Shown here: positions 1-11,477 of the stretch, one piece after another
How the letters are laid out: each line of letters begins with the position of its first letter
How positions within the stretch are numbered: position 1 is the first letter of the stretch
Assembly (NCBI RefSeq): GCF_963082655.1
Contig: NC_081552.1
Coordinates: 70,291,465-70,355,464, forward strand
DNA: 64,000 nucleotides
Direction: 5' to 3'
From: Stomoxys calcitrans
Lineage: Eukaryota; Arthropoda; Insecta; Diptera; Muscidae
Translations under genes and position numbers: made by a program
Notes under the pieces: model-generated
Database searches by the model: none
The model's input: only the letters and a program-made list of their open reading frames with translations
What the model was told of the DNA's origin: nothing

Positions 1-1554
1 AACTTTCAATAATTTTGTCTGTCAAGTCTCTTGTAGAGACTTACTTACTTACTTCAACAAATAATGTATTCGATTCAATGCTAAAATACGTTGAGAATTT
101 AAAGTTGCACACACAAATTTGGTAGTAGGTTTTTTCTAAGAGTTGTTGTTTACTGTGTAATATAGAAGAAAAACGGATATTAACAAAGCATGTACTTATG
201 TTTATCTTTAAAATTAGTCCGTATCATCCCAGTTACTATTGTAGACATTATGCCCGAAATTCCAAGTGTGCTGCCCTAGTGCCGATCGAACAGAGTCCAG
301 TTGGAGCAGTCGGAAAAATCTTACCAGAGGCAAGTAGTTTGATAGCTCTCTCAGTGTAGGTAGATAACTTAGAGTTCTGGTGTTTGACAGTTTCCACTAC
401 TTTATAAACAAGCTTCAATGACAAAAGGCTTGCAAGTGAAGTATGTAGATGATTCTTCCGTTTAAATCTAGTTTTGCCTGCCATATGCGTGTACTTTTTG
501 TTACTTCAAAGCGGTCTGTTGGTAACAAATGCGATCTCCAGCTTACAAAAAATACAGACAGACAAATGTCACAGAAAGGATAAGTGGATAGATGGAAAAG
601 GCGTAACCGAATCAGAAGGAAACTCTGAGTCGAACCATACACTGCATCATAGCCAACTAGTGTCGTCAGCTACGGTTCATGTTTTAACCGTAAATGTCAT
701 ATAAATTTGTACTTTGCTGAGAATTTCAATCCAGGACCAAATTCCTCAAGTAGATCCCTTAGAATATACTGAATCCAACATGTACTTTGTTGTGGCACAG
801 TTTATCGTTAAAGGAAAAGGAAATACTGAAGGGAAAGCTTTTAAAAAAATAGTTTTTTGGAACATTCTGACATTTTAGTTTATACATTCGACCAGAAATT
901 TTGATTTCACCAATTTATAAAGCAGTCGGTCAAAATTTTCTAATTTTAAGGGTGGAGAGTTCGTTTTCAACATTTCCATAGTAATTTTTGTTATGGTCCA
1001 AGCTTCTGCCTGAGATGACAAACAACTCCATTTTGGAGACCTCCATAAAAATTGAGATTTCATTCATTTGCAATGTCCTCAAAATGCGCGTAGCATCGAA
1101 ATCGAGCCCCGAGGTTCATCCTATAGCATAGCCCGACCTGGTTGTGAACTCGGCTAATAGGTGAGGTGAGGATAGAGGAAACAGGTGGCAAAAATCAACT
1201 TTTTCATGTGCGCCTACGAAATTATGAAAGAACCAATCCTATGTAAAATTTTCCAACGATTGCAAAAATGGTACGTAAAAAATGTCGGACTTTTAGTTTA
1301 GGAGATATGACCATTCAAGTTTTCGTTCGTTCGTTTTCGATTTTCAAAAAAAAAAAAAACTATTTTAAGGCAATTTGGTCGGTTTGCAAGTGTAATATCT
1401 CGAAAATTAAATAAGGGATTGTATTGTTTTATTTTTTCCATTGTTGGTTATACTTATAAATGTAGAATTATCAAAATAATTGCAATGATTTCATTGAGTT
1501 TCTCTGGATAAATCACTATTTAAAAAGTACCCATGCATTTTTTCAGATCTCGAA
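1..1554. other. Unclassified AT-rich sequence, no gene seen
   Basis: No coding region, RNA gene or element boundary could be supported here. Small open frames on both strands are short and look random. The stretch near 520-600 shares a short motif (acaaatgcgatctc) with 5857-5870, which may be a remnant of an old interspersed repeat, but the match is too short to define one. Confidence 0.5.
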
Positions 1555-1745
1555 TACCTGGAAAGTACAAGAAAAGCAACTCTTGCAAGAGAGCTATGGC
1601 AATAGTTGGGGGTTTAAACCGCGTGTCATGTACTGGGTATATGCTGCAGTGGTCAGACCTATAATGCTATATGGTGTTGCGGCCTGGTGGACGGCTCTTC
1701 AAAAGTCCACCTACTCTTCAATACTCAGCCGGATTTTAAAGTGGT
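1555..1745 (+). pseudogene. LINE ORF2 fragment (end of reverse transcriptase domain)
   Basis: The plus strand translates as a short piece of a non-LTR retrotransposon ORF2. It includes GFKPRVMYWVYAAVVRP followed by LYGVAAWW, the conserved thumb/post-palm block of Jockey/I-type LINEs. Nothing upstream or downstream keeps the frame, so this is a truncated dead fragment. It abuts a different repeat at about 1741. The family (Jockey or I/LOA) cannot be settled from so little sequence. Confidence 0.75.
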
Positions 1746-2560
1746 TGTTAACTCAATAAACCATTCATTTGAAATTTGCCATTGCTTTAAATAAAGATTA
1801 AACTATTTTAATAAAAATAAATTAGTGATATTTTCCACATTCCTAATGGGCCCAGGATTCTAAAAAATATAATAATTATCGATTCCATTTTTAGCCTCTC
1901 TTTGTTGTATTTACATATTTAAAATTAATCGTAGAAATACCTATCTTAGCATGTAACCTGGAATACGACGAAATCTAAATCCACATGTATTATCTTCCAT
2001 CCTTAGCGCCCACGTCAATATAATCTACGTATTGATAATAAATTATTAAAATAAGATAATAATAATATGTATTTATAAATACCACCTTTACATTATACAA
2101 TAGGGGTGTTTTGTTTACCCATAAAGCAGGTTTTCTTGCTTAGTTTGTATGGAGGAAAGAGCTATCCCCGATTAGAAAAGCGGCTAATCTTATCGCCGCT
2201 TACTATCGCCCTTTATTAATAGATATCGTGTCACCATTCAACTTGAATGGCGAAACTAAAAGAGGAAGAACGCAACATATTTATCAACTGATTAAACGTT
2301 CTGGAATGGCAAAATTGCTTAGGATTTTCATAAAACCATATTTATTTTAAATTAAAATGACTTCTCTTGGTTTGTTTTGTTGAAATTTTATTATTTCGGA
2401 TGTGTGTCAGTGCTGCCAACGTTAAAGTACAAAGCATTTAGCGGTAAGAGTGTATTATTTATCCATAAGCTGGCGAATCCGCTAGACTGGTAAATAAAAC
2501 AACACAAATGTCCTCCAATTCGTTGCGTTTCGAATTTATCCATTCTATTTGTTCACATTC
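1741..2560 (+). repeat. Interspersed repeat R, copy 1, interrupted
   Basis: About 360 bp (1741-2100) is clearly related to 35768-36190, sharing 'aactcaataaaccattcatttgaaattt', 'cgattccattttnagcc', 'cttagcat' and 'atgtatttataaatacca' type blocks in the same order. The repeat resumes at about 2506 ('atgtcctccaatt'), which in the other copy follows directly. The piece between (2101-2505) is therefore an insertion. No coding potential was recognised. Confidence 0.6.
2101..2505. mobile_element. Candidate MITE, about 405 bp
   Basis: This segment is present in copy 1 of repeat R but absent from copy 2, where the flanks are contiguous. Its ends are roughly inverted: the left reads gggtgttttgtttacc and the right reads ggtaaataaaacaacac. 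The flanking duplication is short and ambiguous (caa or acaa). There is no transposase. The superfamily cannot be assigned. Confidence 0.4.
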
Positions 2561-2698
2561 GCCGTTTTTCTGCATTACACTATTTCAGCGCAACATTTTT
2601 CATAATAAATTTGTTTTACTTTAAAATAATATTCAAAAAAAAAACGTACTTTTTATGTAGGGATAAAAACCACACTTCCAATTTTCTTGATATTTATT
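2561..2698. other. Unclassified short spacer
   Basis: AT-rich sequence between repeat R and the following Helentron-like repeat. Nothing recognisable. Confidence 0.4.
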
Positions 2699-4237
2699 TT
2701 TTACAGCCACCACCGAAAGATGGGGGTATATTCATTTTGTTATTCCGTTGGCAACACATCGAAATATCCACATCCCACCCTGTATATATATTTTTGATCG
2801 TCGTAAAAATATAAGGCGATCTAGGCATGTACGCCCGTGTGTCCGTCTGTCTGTTGAAATCACGCTACCATCTTTAAAAATTGAGATATTGAGCTGAAAC
2901 TCTCTTTTTGTCCATAAGCATGTTAAGTTCGAAGATGGGCTATATCGGACTATATCTTTATATAGCCCCCATATAGACCGATTTCAGGTCTTATGCCCAT
3001 AAAAGTCACATTTATTATCCGATTTCGCTGAAATTTGGGACAGTGAGTTGTGTTAGTCCCTTCGACATCTTTCATCAATTTGACTCTGATCGGTCCAGAT
3101 TTGGATATAGCTGCCATATAGACCAATCTCCCGATTTAAGGTCTTGTGCCCATAAAAGGCGCATTTATTGTCCGATTTTGCCAAATTTGGGACAGTGAGT
3201 TTTGTTAGGCCCTTTGACATCATCCTCAATTTGGCTCAAATCTTTCTGCCATATAGACCGATCTCTCGATTAAAGGTCTTAGGCCCATAAAAGGCGCATG
3301 TATTATCCGATTTCGACGAAATTGTGGACAGTGAGTTGTGTTAGGCTCTTTAAAATCTTTCTACAATTTGCCACAGATCGGTCCAGATTTGGATATTGCA
3401 GCCATATAGACCGATTTCTCGATTTAAGGGTTTAGGCCATAAAAGGCGCATTTATTGTCCGATTTCTCCGGAATTTGAGACAGTGGATATAGATTTGTAT
3501 ATAGCTGCCAAATAAACCGATCGCCCGATTTATGGTTTTGGACCCATTAAAGGCGCATTTATTGTCTGATATCGCCGAAATTTTGGACAGTGAGTTGTGT
3601 TAGGCTATTTGATATCTTTCTACAATTTGCCTCAGATCGGTCCAGATTTGGATATAGCTATCATATAGACCGATCTCTCGATTTAAAGTTTTGGGCCATA
3701 AGACGAGCATTTATTATCCGATTTCTCGGAAATTTGGGACAGTGAGTTGTGTTAAGCTCTTCGACATATTTCTGCAATTTGGCCCAAATCAGTTCAGATT
3801 TGGATATAGCTGCCAAATAAACCGATCTCTCCATTTATGGTTTTGGACCCATTAAAGGCGCATGTCTGATGTCGCCAAAATTTGGGAGAGTGAGTTGTGT
3901 TAGGCCCGTCAACATCCTTCTTCAATTTGGTCTAGATCGGTCCATATTTGAAAATAGCTGTCATATAGACCGATCTCTCCATTCAAGGTCTTGGGCCCAT
4001 AAAAGCGCATTTATTGTGCGATTTCGCCAAAATTTGGGATAGTGAGTTGTGGTAGGCTTTTTGACATCCTTGTCGTATATGGTTCAGATCGTTCTATATT
4101 TGCATATAGCTACCAAAAAAACCAATTGGGGTAAAATTATGAATTTTTCACCAGATTATGGCGAAAGGTTGAAAGGGCCGAGGTGGTGGGTATCCAAAGT
4201 TCGGCCCGGCCAAACTTAACGCCTTTTTACTTTTTGT
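2699..4237 (+). mobile_element. Helentron-like non-autonomous element H1 with 153-bp tandem units
   Basis: The left end carries a degenerate 'accaccgaaagatgggggtat' block and the right end 'aggtggtgggtatcc', which form short subterminal inverted repeats. The right terminus has the near-palindrome ttcggcccggccaaa followed by 'cttaacgcctttttac'. The middle is a degenerate tandem array of units with 'gatatagctgccatatagaccgatctc'-type cores; two of them (gccatat at 3248 and 3401) are exactly 153 bp apart. Architecture matches DINE-1/Helentron-associated elements; no coding capacity. Confidence 0.65.
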
Positions 4238-4269
4238 TTTTTTGTTTAGCCAGGCCACTTCGAGTCTGT

Positions 4270-4575
4270 ATGTGATAGATATAAACGAAACACGACCAGG
4301 TGGGCTTTGGGGTGTACTCTAAAGATCTAGAATTGGCCATATCTAAATCTGCTACCCGACCACTGAAGTGTGTATCAAGCGGAGATCTACACAATTGAAA
4401 TCTTCTCAGACAGCCATTAAATCTCTGGAGAACGTATTTTTAAACACAAAAACTGTCCTCGACTGCGCAGATCTTTCAACGAGATGACTGAACAGTTCAA
4501 AATTCACCTGTTCTGGATGCCACAGAGAGAAGACGAGCATGCGACCTTACGCATCATTCCAGGGGAACTGTAGCG
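4270..4575 (+). pseudogene. LINE RNase H domain fragment
   Basis: Translation across shifting frames gives IEIFSDS, then AIKSLENVFLNTKTVLDC, then LNEMTEQFKIHLFWMP-like blocks. These are the conserved core of the RNase H domain that follows the reverse transcriptase in I/Jockey-type LINEs. Several frame changes and stops show it is dead. It lies immediately after a Helentron-like repeat and has no recognisable reverse transcriptase beside it. Confidence 0.65.
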
Positions 4576-5439
4576 AAATGTAAGCTAAGTCTTCAGGATC
4601 AGACAAGAAAGGGAACGGATGATAAATGGTCACAAAGAGGGGGTGGTTGTAGGCATTCCAAAATTATGTTCCCTGGTCTAGACTTAAAGAGGTTTACAGC
4701 TTTATGACGGCTCAGTCAAAATTAAAAAATCTTTGGAATAATTCTATAACAATTGAACAGATAAAGCATTTATTAGACGATCGCCATGATTCTTTTGCAA
4801 AAATAGAGCTCGTGAAATTCTACAACAAACTTTCCACATGTCTGGAATACCTATAACGGTTTATGAGTTATTGGAGTTACAACATTTTTTTTGCAGATTT
4901 CAGTGAAAGTCTTTTTGGATTTGTACTATTGCTTTACCAATTGCAACTCTGATAACCATTGGAAAGATGACAACATTTTTCTAGTGATAAAGATTGTCCT
5001 TTTCCTGCTTAAAGTTATACACTTCAAATTTTAAAATTTCCGAAAAAAAAAAATAAATTACGACTAAAATTTTACGGAAAATTCAGAAAAATCATTTTTT
5101 TTAATATTTAGTTGATAACTTTGAAATATTAAAGCCTCAAAATAGGAGAAAAAACCTAAAATTGAAAAAAATCCACTTACAGGTTTGCTAAAAATGTTGG
5201 CTTTGTTGAGCCATAACTAAGCACCTAAAAGCAGTAACGCCCTTTTCAAACATTAGATATAACTTTTGCAACGAAAAACTCAAACCGTGCCACTGTGCGT
5301 CATACTATGCAATTTACAAAATCAATTTTGATGCTCATCAGGGTCACCGTGGCAAGAACGCAAAAATGTTTCAGTGGAGGTTATACCATCACTAATGTTG
5401 ACGACATTGTCGAGGCCTTCATCCATGCAAGACCACACG
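4576..5439. other. Unclassified sequence
   Basis: No gene, RNA or element end could be supported. The stretch is AT-rich with homopolymer A/T runs around 5041-5110. Confidence 0.45.
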
Positions 5440-5990
5440 ACCGTCCCTTGTGCTTTAAATAAGAAATACATTTTTGCATATAGAAAAACTCATTCCCACC
5501 ATTTGTTTCCTTTTGATCCCAATAAGCAAAATACGAAAAATTGTGGCGATCAGTTAACTAGACAACTAGTGCCGAAGCTGTGTCCAAAATTAAATATAGT
5601 GCTTTATAGCAAACCAAATCTAACCCGATTTTGATAGAACTCAGAAGAGGCTTTCAGGTGGGTAATACAACATTCCATACCAAATTTCATGCAAATCGAT
5701 TGAAAATTGTTGTAACTACGCTCTTACAAGTACAAATCGAGCAAATTATATATATATGGGAACAATATCTAAATCTGCACCGATCTTTACCAAAGTTCAA
5801 ATCGTTTGTCTTTAGGCTTAAAAGGAATACATAAAGAGTTTCCTGCTGATTGGGTGACAAATGCGATCTCAACCTTGATTACAAAAAAAACAACCAACCG
5901 GAAGACGGTACAATAAGGATATTCGGAAGGACTGATATGGGTACAGTTTGTGTGTTTTATAGAAAAAATCACTCTCCGCTGCACCTTCTA
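5440..5990. repeat. Old interspersed repeat shared with 32800-32960
   Basis: The part at 5490-5600 (…cattcccaccatttgtttccttttgatcc…aagcaaaatacgaaa…) resembles 32850-32930 in order and spacing. The remainder has no second copy that I could see. Open frames here are short and overlap on opposite strands, so I do not call a gene. Confidence 0.4.
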
Positions 5991-6049
5991 CAATACACAG
6001 AATAAAAATGTACTTATAATAATTATCTAAACTTCTAGGTCACATGGGT

Positions 6050-6592
6050 CACACCTCGAAATATTCGTCTAAGACCCCAGTAAGTATTTATGTATATTCT
6101 TGATCATCATTTTAACATTTTAAGTCTTTCTAACCTTGTCCGTCCGTCCGTCTGTCTGTCGAAAGTACGCTAACTAACGCTATGGAGCAAAATTGGGCGC
6201 TTGAAATCTTGCAAGAATGTTTCTTATTTGTGTAGGTCGGTTGGGATTGCAAATGGGTCAAATCGGCCAATGTTTTGATATAGCTGCCACATAAGGGCGT
6301 AATTCCTATCCGATTTGGTTGAAATACACGTAGTGTTTTGGTATGACTTCCAACAACTGTGCCAAGTATGGTTCAAATCGGTTCATAACCTGATATAGCT
6401 GTCATATAAACAGATCTCCCGATTAGACTTCTTGAGGTTATTGAGGGCGCAATTCTTTGTTTTGCTCATATTGCTTTAGTATTACTTCATATTGCTTTAG
6501 TATTACAAGTATCATTCAAAGATCTTAACAAATGTGATCCAAGGTCGGGCGTATATAACGTTCGGCCAGGCCGAACTTTGCATCATATTGCC
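6050..6592 (+). mobile_element. Helentron-like element H2, internally shortened
   Basis: Starts with the 'cctcgaaatattcgtctaagaccc' block used by this subfamily. It carries the 'ccgtccgtccgtctgtctgtcgaa' region and about two tandem units, and ends with the palindrome gttcggccaggccgaac. Noncoding. Confidence 0.6.
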
Positions 6593-6689
6593 ATTATTGG
6601 ACTACATGTAAAAATAGATATAAGACGGACTCTCAGCCACTTGTTAAATATTTGGATGCTTATGTTCGTACTCTGCTCCTAAACCCCTT

Positions 6690-6960
6690 TCAATTAGACC
6701 CAATTTTTTTAATTCAACAATATGTCCTTTCGAGTAGGTTTGAAAGCCGTTGAGATTGTTGGCCCAACATTTCGATGCCAAATTCCAACTCTGTTCTTAA
6801 ATACCTTAAATTTGAGCCCCATATTTTCATATGTCCCTTGGTGTCTTTTGAAATAAAATTCTCTTGTTGAATCCATATTTCAATGTAACGTTCGTACTAT
6901 ATTTGTGAAACCCTCATTGTCACGATAGACGTTTAACCCATTTCAGACCACTACCCCTTC
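6690..6960 (+). repeat. Fragment of the CTAGCTGA-type repeat
   Basis: Contains units of the form 'aattccaactctgttcttaaatacc…tttgagccccatatt', matching the repeated units at 38520-39980. It has neither end of the element. Confidence 0.5.
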
Positions 6961-7004
6961 TTGTCTTGTCATCGCTTTGAAACTTTACATGTAAGAAGCT
7001 TCCG

Positions 7005-7545
7005 GTTAGGTTAGGTTTGTTTTAAGTAGCAATCTACCACAGGAACAGAAAAAGGAAAATGCCTTCTAGTTCGTACAGATCGCTTTAAAAAGCCCAATAA
7101 CTTGCGAATGTTCACATCCGATAAATCAGACAGGTTCTCAAAGAAATGAGAACCGAAAGTGAAACTCCTTCTGACTGCTAGTGCGGGACACACACACAGA
7201 AGGTGTTCCATAGTTTCCTCTCCTTCGAAGAGGAAACTATGCTTCTGCAAAAGACGATGCTGGCAACCTTCAATCTGTCAGCATCTTTTCCGATTAGACA
7301 GTGCTTTCGGTTCCCCGATAAATAGGAGGTGCAATTGCGATCCTCGTCAAGCTCCTGTAGGTGAGCAAGCTCGTTCCGGTCCAAAGGGCCGATCGCCGCG
7401 GGAACAGGGTAGCCATTGCTTATTTAAAGGCGCCAATAGCCTGCCATGTCATATTGAGATCATAGGCACTCAGTATTTGTACAAGAGCCACTATCCGCAA
7501 AATGTGGACGCGCTCGGTAGTTAAGCTTTTCGTGACACCAATGAA
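7005..7545 (-). pseudogene. LINE C-terminal coding and untranslated fragment
   Basis: On the minus strand the reading ETMEHLLCVCPAL and then GSHFFENLSDL, NIRKLLGFLK is the cysteine-rich C-terminal end of ORF2 of a Jockey/I-type LINE. A 'gttaggttaggtt' tail follows at 7003-7015. The adjoining 7330-7540 is noncoding and matches 29110-29400 ('gcggatagtgg…ctgagtgcctat…ttaaataa…ttgttcccgcg…gcttgacgagga'). The coding part is short and out of frame with anything upstream. Confidence 0.6.
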
Positions 7546-7559
7546 CACAATACAGATTG

Positions 7560-8150
7560 CACCTCACAATTATCCCGTGGTGGTGTTTGGCTGGTGTTTT
7601 TATGTCGTGTAGTTCCCCAGAAATCGGAGTTTGAAAAAAGATAGGACAGACACTACATTTAATATCAACAAAAAAAAAAGAAAAGATATACATCTTTTTT
7701 AAATTCTTCCTATTTTCTAGTAGACTTCTCTTCTCGATCAAAATAAAAAGGTTGCAAAAAAGCGAATTTTTTTAAATTTTTCGAAAAAAAATTATTTGGC
7801 TTAAATATAGGCAACTTTGTGAAAAAAATCACTGATGCGAAAACGCAACATCTGGCTAAAATGGATTAAGGAAAAAGGATGACCCCCAAATACTTGACGT
7901 CATATTTTAATGTCAGATTCGTTCTGCCTTCCATTCGAGGACATGCCACTTTGGGATGTTCAGTGACGGGGCAATTCCTCACACAACCCCCTTCGGATAT
8001 TGAAATATAAGGTTCACTATTTTCATCACATGATCTTCTTACGAGGTTTGAATATTTTAAGTAAATCTAAGTCTACACGAACATAGAAACATGCTAAAAG
8101 ATAATGATTTTTTACCATAAAACATATGGGACCCCAACACATTATGTGAG
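7560..8150. repeat. Mostly unclassified, with a CTAGCTGA-repeat unit at 7870-8050
   Basis: The stretch at about 7868-8035 (ttaaggaaaaaggatgaccc … gtcagattcgttctgcc … ttcatcacatgat) is matched on the opposite strand at about 61430-61562. Both resemble single units of the repeat at 38520-39980. The rest of this interval holds nothing I recognise. Confidence 0.45.
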
Positions 8151-8159
8151 TAAAAATAC

Positions 8160-8860
8160 TGAACCCTCTTTCCTTTACTTGTTTTAACTCTCCGTTGTTT
8201 CTGCTTCTACTTCTCTAATTGTCAATTAATTCCTCATTTTTATGGGTATTCTTTCCGGAAAATGAATTTTCAAATATATTCTGCACATCTCTGGAAAAAT
8301 ATTTTTCGATTGATGCCAATTTCATTGAAATTTATTCAGCCGTCTGGCCGTAGTATGTACCACAATCTCGCCTTTATAAAACCCATGGCCCTTCAATAAT
8401 ATATATTCACATCTCTGGAAAATATCTTTCGATTCATGTCAATTTCATTAAAATTCATTCAGCGGTTTGGCCGTAATAAGTACTGCATATGACCTCTAGA
8501 CCAAAGCCGAGCCTTTTGGAATTGACTGACCTACATGCCAAGTAAGGCCACGCTCATCACACCCTCGCCTAACAAGGAACTCTTGACCTCGCATCATTTG
8601 TTTCTCTTACGCTCACCACTAATACTCCCACCTATCGCTTTACATTCACACTCATTACGAATGCTTTAGAAAAAAAAACCAACAACAACTTGCTGTGTTT
8701 ATGCCTCTTCTTCTCTTATTGAAAATTAATTCCTAATTTTCATGGAAAATCTTTAAGGAAAATTAATTAACCTTCGCTTCTCAACAAAAATGTCATTCGA
8801 TTGATGCCAATTTCATATCAATCCAAACCCTTGGCCGTTTAATAATATATATTCCATAGG
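8160..8860 (-). repeat. Interspersed repeat Y, copy 1
   Basis: Two related units ('aattaattcc…tttcatgg', 'caaatatattctgcacatct', 'gatgccaatttcattgaaattnattcagc', 'ggtttggccgtaat') lie at 8190-8480 and 8690-8830. The same units appear in opposite orientation at 50868-51510. Noncoding; class unknown. Confidence 0.55.
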
Positions 8861-9440
8861 AATAGTGATTTTTTAGCTATTTTCCTTTTGGCAACACTGG
8901 TTTAAAAAGCTCACGCACTTTTCGTCTTTTGTTTCACTTTCAAACATCTTCAGTTTGGTCTATAATTTAAACATGAAGTTCATCACGCGCTTCTTCCATT
9001 TTACGTCGAAGCTAATTTCTGGCTCAATGGGTACGTAAATAAGCAGAATTGCCGATTTTGGAGTGAAGATCAGCCAAAATTACTAGAGCTACCAATGCAT
9101 CCAAAAAAGTGAGCGCTACCGTGAGATGATATCCAAATGCTTTTGTCCAAAATGCAAGAGCTTGACCTGCATGCCATATGGTTTCAACAAGACGGTGACA
9201 TACAGCACGCGTACCAATGGACTTGTTGAGAATAGAGTTCGTGAACATATTATTTCACGTTCGGGACCGATCAATGGGCCGCCCATTTCGTGCGATTTAA
9301 CGCCCTTAGAGTGTTTTTTGAGGGGCTGTGTTAAAGCTAATGTCTATACAGACAAGCCCGCTTCAATTGAGGCATTGGAAGCTTTGAAGCATTGAAGCTT
9401 TAATTCTTGAGATACCGGCCGAAAATCAACCTTTAAATCA
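8861..9440 (+). mobile_element. Mariner-like element X1, internally deleted and decayed
   Basis: The 5' terminus 'agtgattttttagctattttccttttggcaacactgg' matches the terminal sequences of X2 and X3. The plus strand then gives scattered transposase blocks: FWLNGYV, the SxDQP region, KMQELDLHAIWFQQDG, FISRSGPINGPP, SCDLTPLECFL and VYTDKPASIEAL. These belong to a Tc1/mariner-superfamily transposase family common in insects. It has many stops and frameshifts. The N-terminal HHALLP block is joined directly to the FWLNG block, so about 130 residues between them are missing, the same join as in X2 and X3. Confidence 0.75.
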
Positions 9441-9759
9441 CTGCTTTGTATACCAATTTCATGCTAGGAACTTAAATTATCAAGTGGATTCCATAAAAAG
9501 CACAACATTCATTAATCCGTGTCGGCACGTGTTATCGCAAACCGATCGCCATAACATTTCGTACATTCCTTATTGGGATCGAAAGGGAAAAAATAGAGGG
9601 TGTGTGTTTCAAAAAAAATACATTTTGATTTTTGGAACACCCTAAATACCACTCTCCAACATGACTTTTAGATTCGGCAATCAGGAGTCTACAACTTTGC
9701 TTATAAATATGAAAGTAGTTTTCTCTGTGGTCCTTAAAGTATTGTTAATGCTTGAATTT
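9441..9759. other. Unclassified spacer
   Basis: No feature supported. A short 'tgtgtgtttcaaaaaaaatacattttgatttttggaacaccct' stretch near 9600 may be an old element end. Confidence 0.4.
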
Positions 9760-10150
9760 GGAAAAATCCGTTGTCATTTCCGCCTTCTTTGACTTCGCTC
9801 CATTTTCGGGAGTCTCTCCAGCGAAAGAAAATTGATAAGAAGTGAAACGTAGACAACCTTTTGCGTTTTTTTTTCTCTTCCCAATCCTACTGCTTTCATA
9901 TATCACTGGCTTTCACAAAGGAGCATTGGTCTCCAGACAGGCTTTCTGCAGGGAACTTAAATATCGCTATTATTACGTTTAGCATGAACGTTCGAACATT
10001 CGGTCGATACGGGATAAATGTGAGCACCACACGACTCACCGGAGCGCAATGCATGTATTCGGGTACATTTTGCTTCAGATAAAGTATTTTTCTTGTCGTC
10101 TGCTTTCGTAGTACGAAATTCATACCAAGGCAGCGTGGTTGATTTCGCAA
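9760..10150 (+). repeat. Interspersed repeat Z, copy 1
   Basis: Shares 'ccattttcgggagtctctccagcgaaagaaaattgataag' with two related units at 27875-27920 and 28175-28215, followed by similarly ordered weaker blocks (ggtctacagaNgg, gggaacttaaa/agagaactaaaa). Noncoding and degraded. Confidence 0.45.
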
Positions 10151-10179
10151 ATGCATAGGTAAAAAAGTACACGCGTAGT

Positions 10180-11221
10180 TTTTATACTCACCACCGAAGG
10201 ATAGGGGTATATTCATTTTGTCATTCCGTTTGCCATTTCCGACCCTATAAAGTGTATATATCCTTGGTCAGCGTAAAAATCTGTCTGTCTGTCTGTTGAA
10301 ATCACGCTACAGTCTTTAAAAACAGAGATATTAAGCTGAAACCTTGCACAGATTCTCTTTTTGTCCATAAGCAGGGTTACTTCGAAGATGGGCTATATCG
10401 GACTATATCTTGATATAGCTCCCATATAGACCGATCCGCCGATTTTAGGTCTTAGGCCCCTAAAAGTCACATTTATTATCCGATTTTGCTGAAATTTGGG
10501 ACAGTTTGTTGTGTTAGGCCCTTCGACATATTTCATCAATTTGACTCTGGTCGGTCCAGATTTGGATATAGCTGTCATATAGACCGATCCGCCGATTTAG
10601 GGTCTTAGGCCCATTAAAGCCACATTTATTATCCGAATTTGCTGAAATTTGGGACAGTGATTTGTGTTAGGCCCTTCGACATATTTTATTAATTTGACTC
10701 TGGTCGGTCCAGATTTGGATATAGCTGACATAGGCCCATAAAAACCACATTTATTATCCGAATTTGCTGAAATTTGAGACAGTGAGTTGTGTTAGGCTCT
10801 TCGACATTTTCCTGAAACTTGGCCCAAATCGGTCCAGATTTGGATATAGCTGCCATATAGACCGATATCTCGATTTAATGTTTTGGCCCTATAAAAGACG
10901 CATTTATAATCCGATTTCACTGAAATTTGACACAGTGACCTTTGTTAGGCTTTTCGACATCCGTGTCGTATATGGTTCAGATCGATTTATTGTTAGATAT
11001 AGCTACTTAAAAGACCAATATTTTGTTATACACAGGTGAACAATGACTTGTACTCATAAGTATTTGGTCCAAATTGGAACATATTTCTTTTGTATATAGC
11101 TGTTATGGGGCATAAGGTATGCATTTTTTACCGGATTTTGACGAAAGGTGGTTTACATATATACCCAAGGTGGTGGGTATCCAAAGATTGGCCCGGCAGA
11201 GCTTAACGCCTTTTTACTTGA
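10180..11221 (+). mobile_element. Helentron-like element H3
   Basis: Starts 'tttttatactcaccaccgaaggataggggtat' and ends 'aaggtggtgggtatcc…cttaacgcctttttacttg'. The ends therefore carry the accacc/ggtggt subterminal inverted repeats. Contains about four degenerate 153-bp-type units with 'ggatatagctgNcatatagaccgat' cores. Noncoding. Confidence 0.7.
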
Positions 11222-11477
11222 TTTTATATGAGAAAACAATTTGCAAACGATTCAGTGTCAGCGAATAATTTCTCATATCTCACTGAAGCGGCATTAAATT
11301 TGAGATATAAAAACTGAAAAACTAATACAAGCACTGAATGGCGGTTGTTTGTCAAAATCATCTATTCAACAGCAACTTGTTCGTTTTACTCTATCTTCGG
11401 TGTCTGAAATACAACATCATGTGAGTTCAGCGTTCACGAGTTCAGCAAAAACAATGAATGGTTTTATGCAGGCTTTT
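11222..11477. other. Unclassified spacer
   Basis: Nothing recognisable between H3 and the SINE. Confidence 0.4.
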
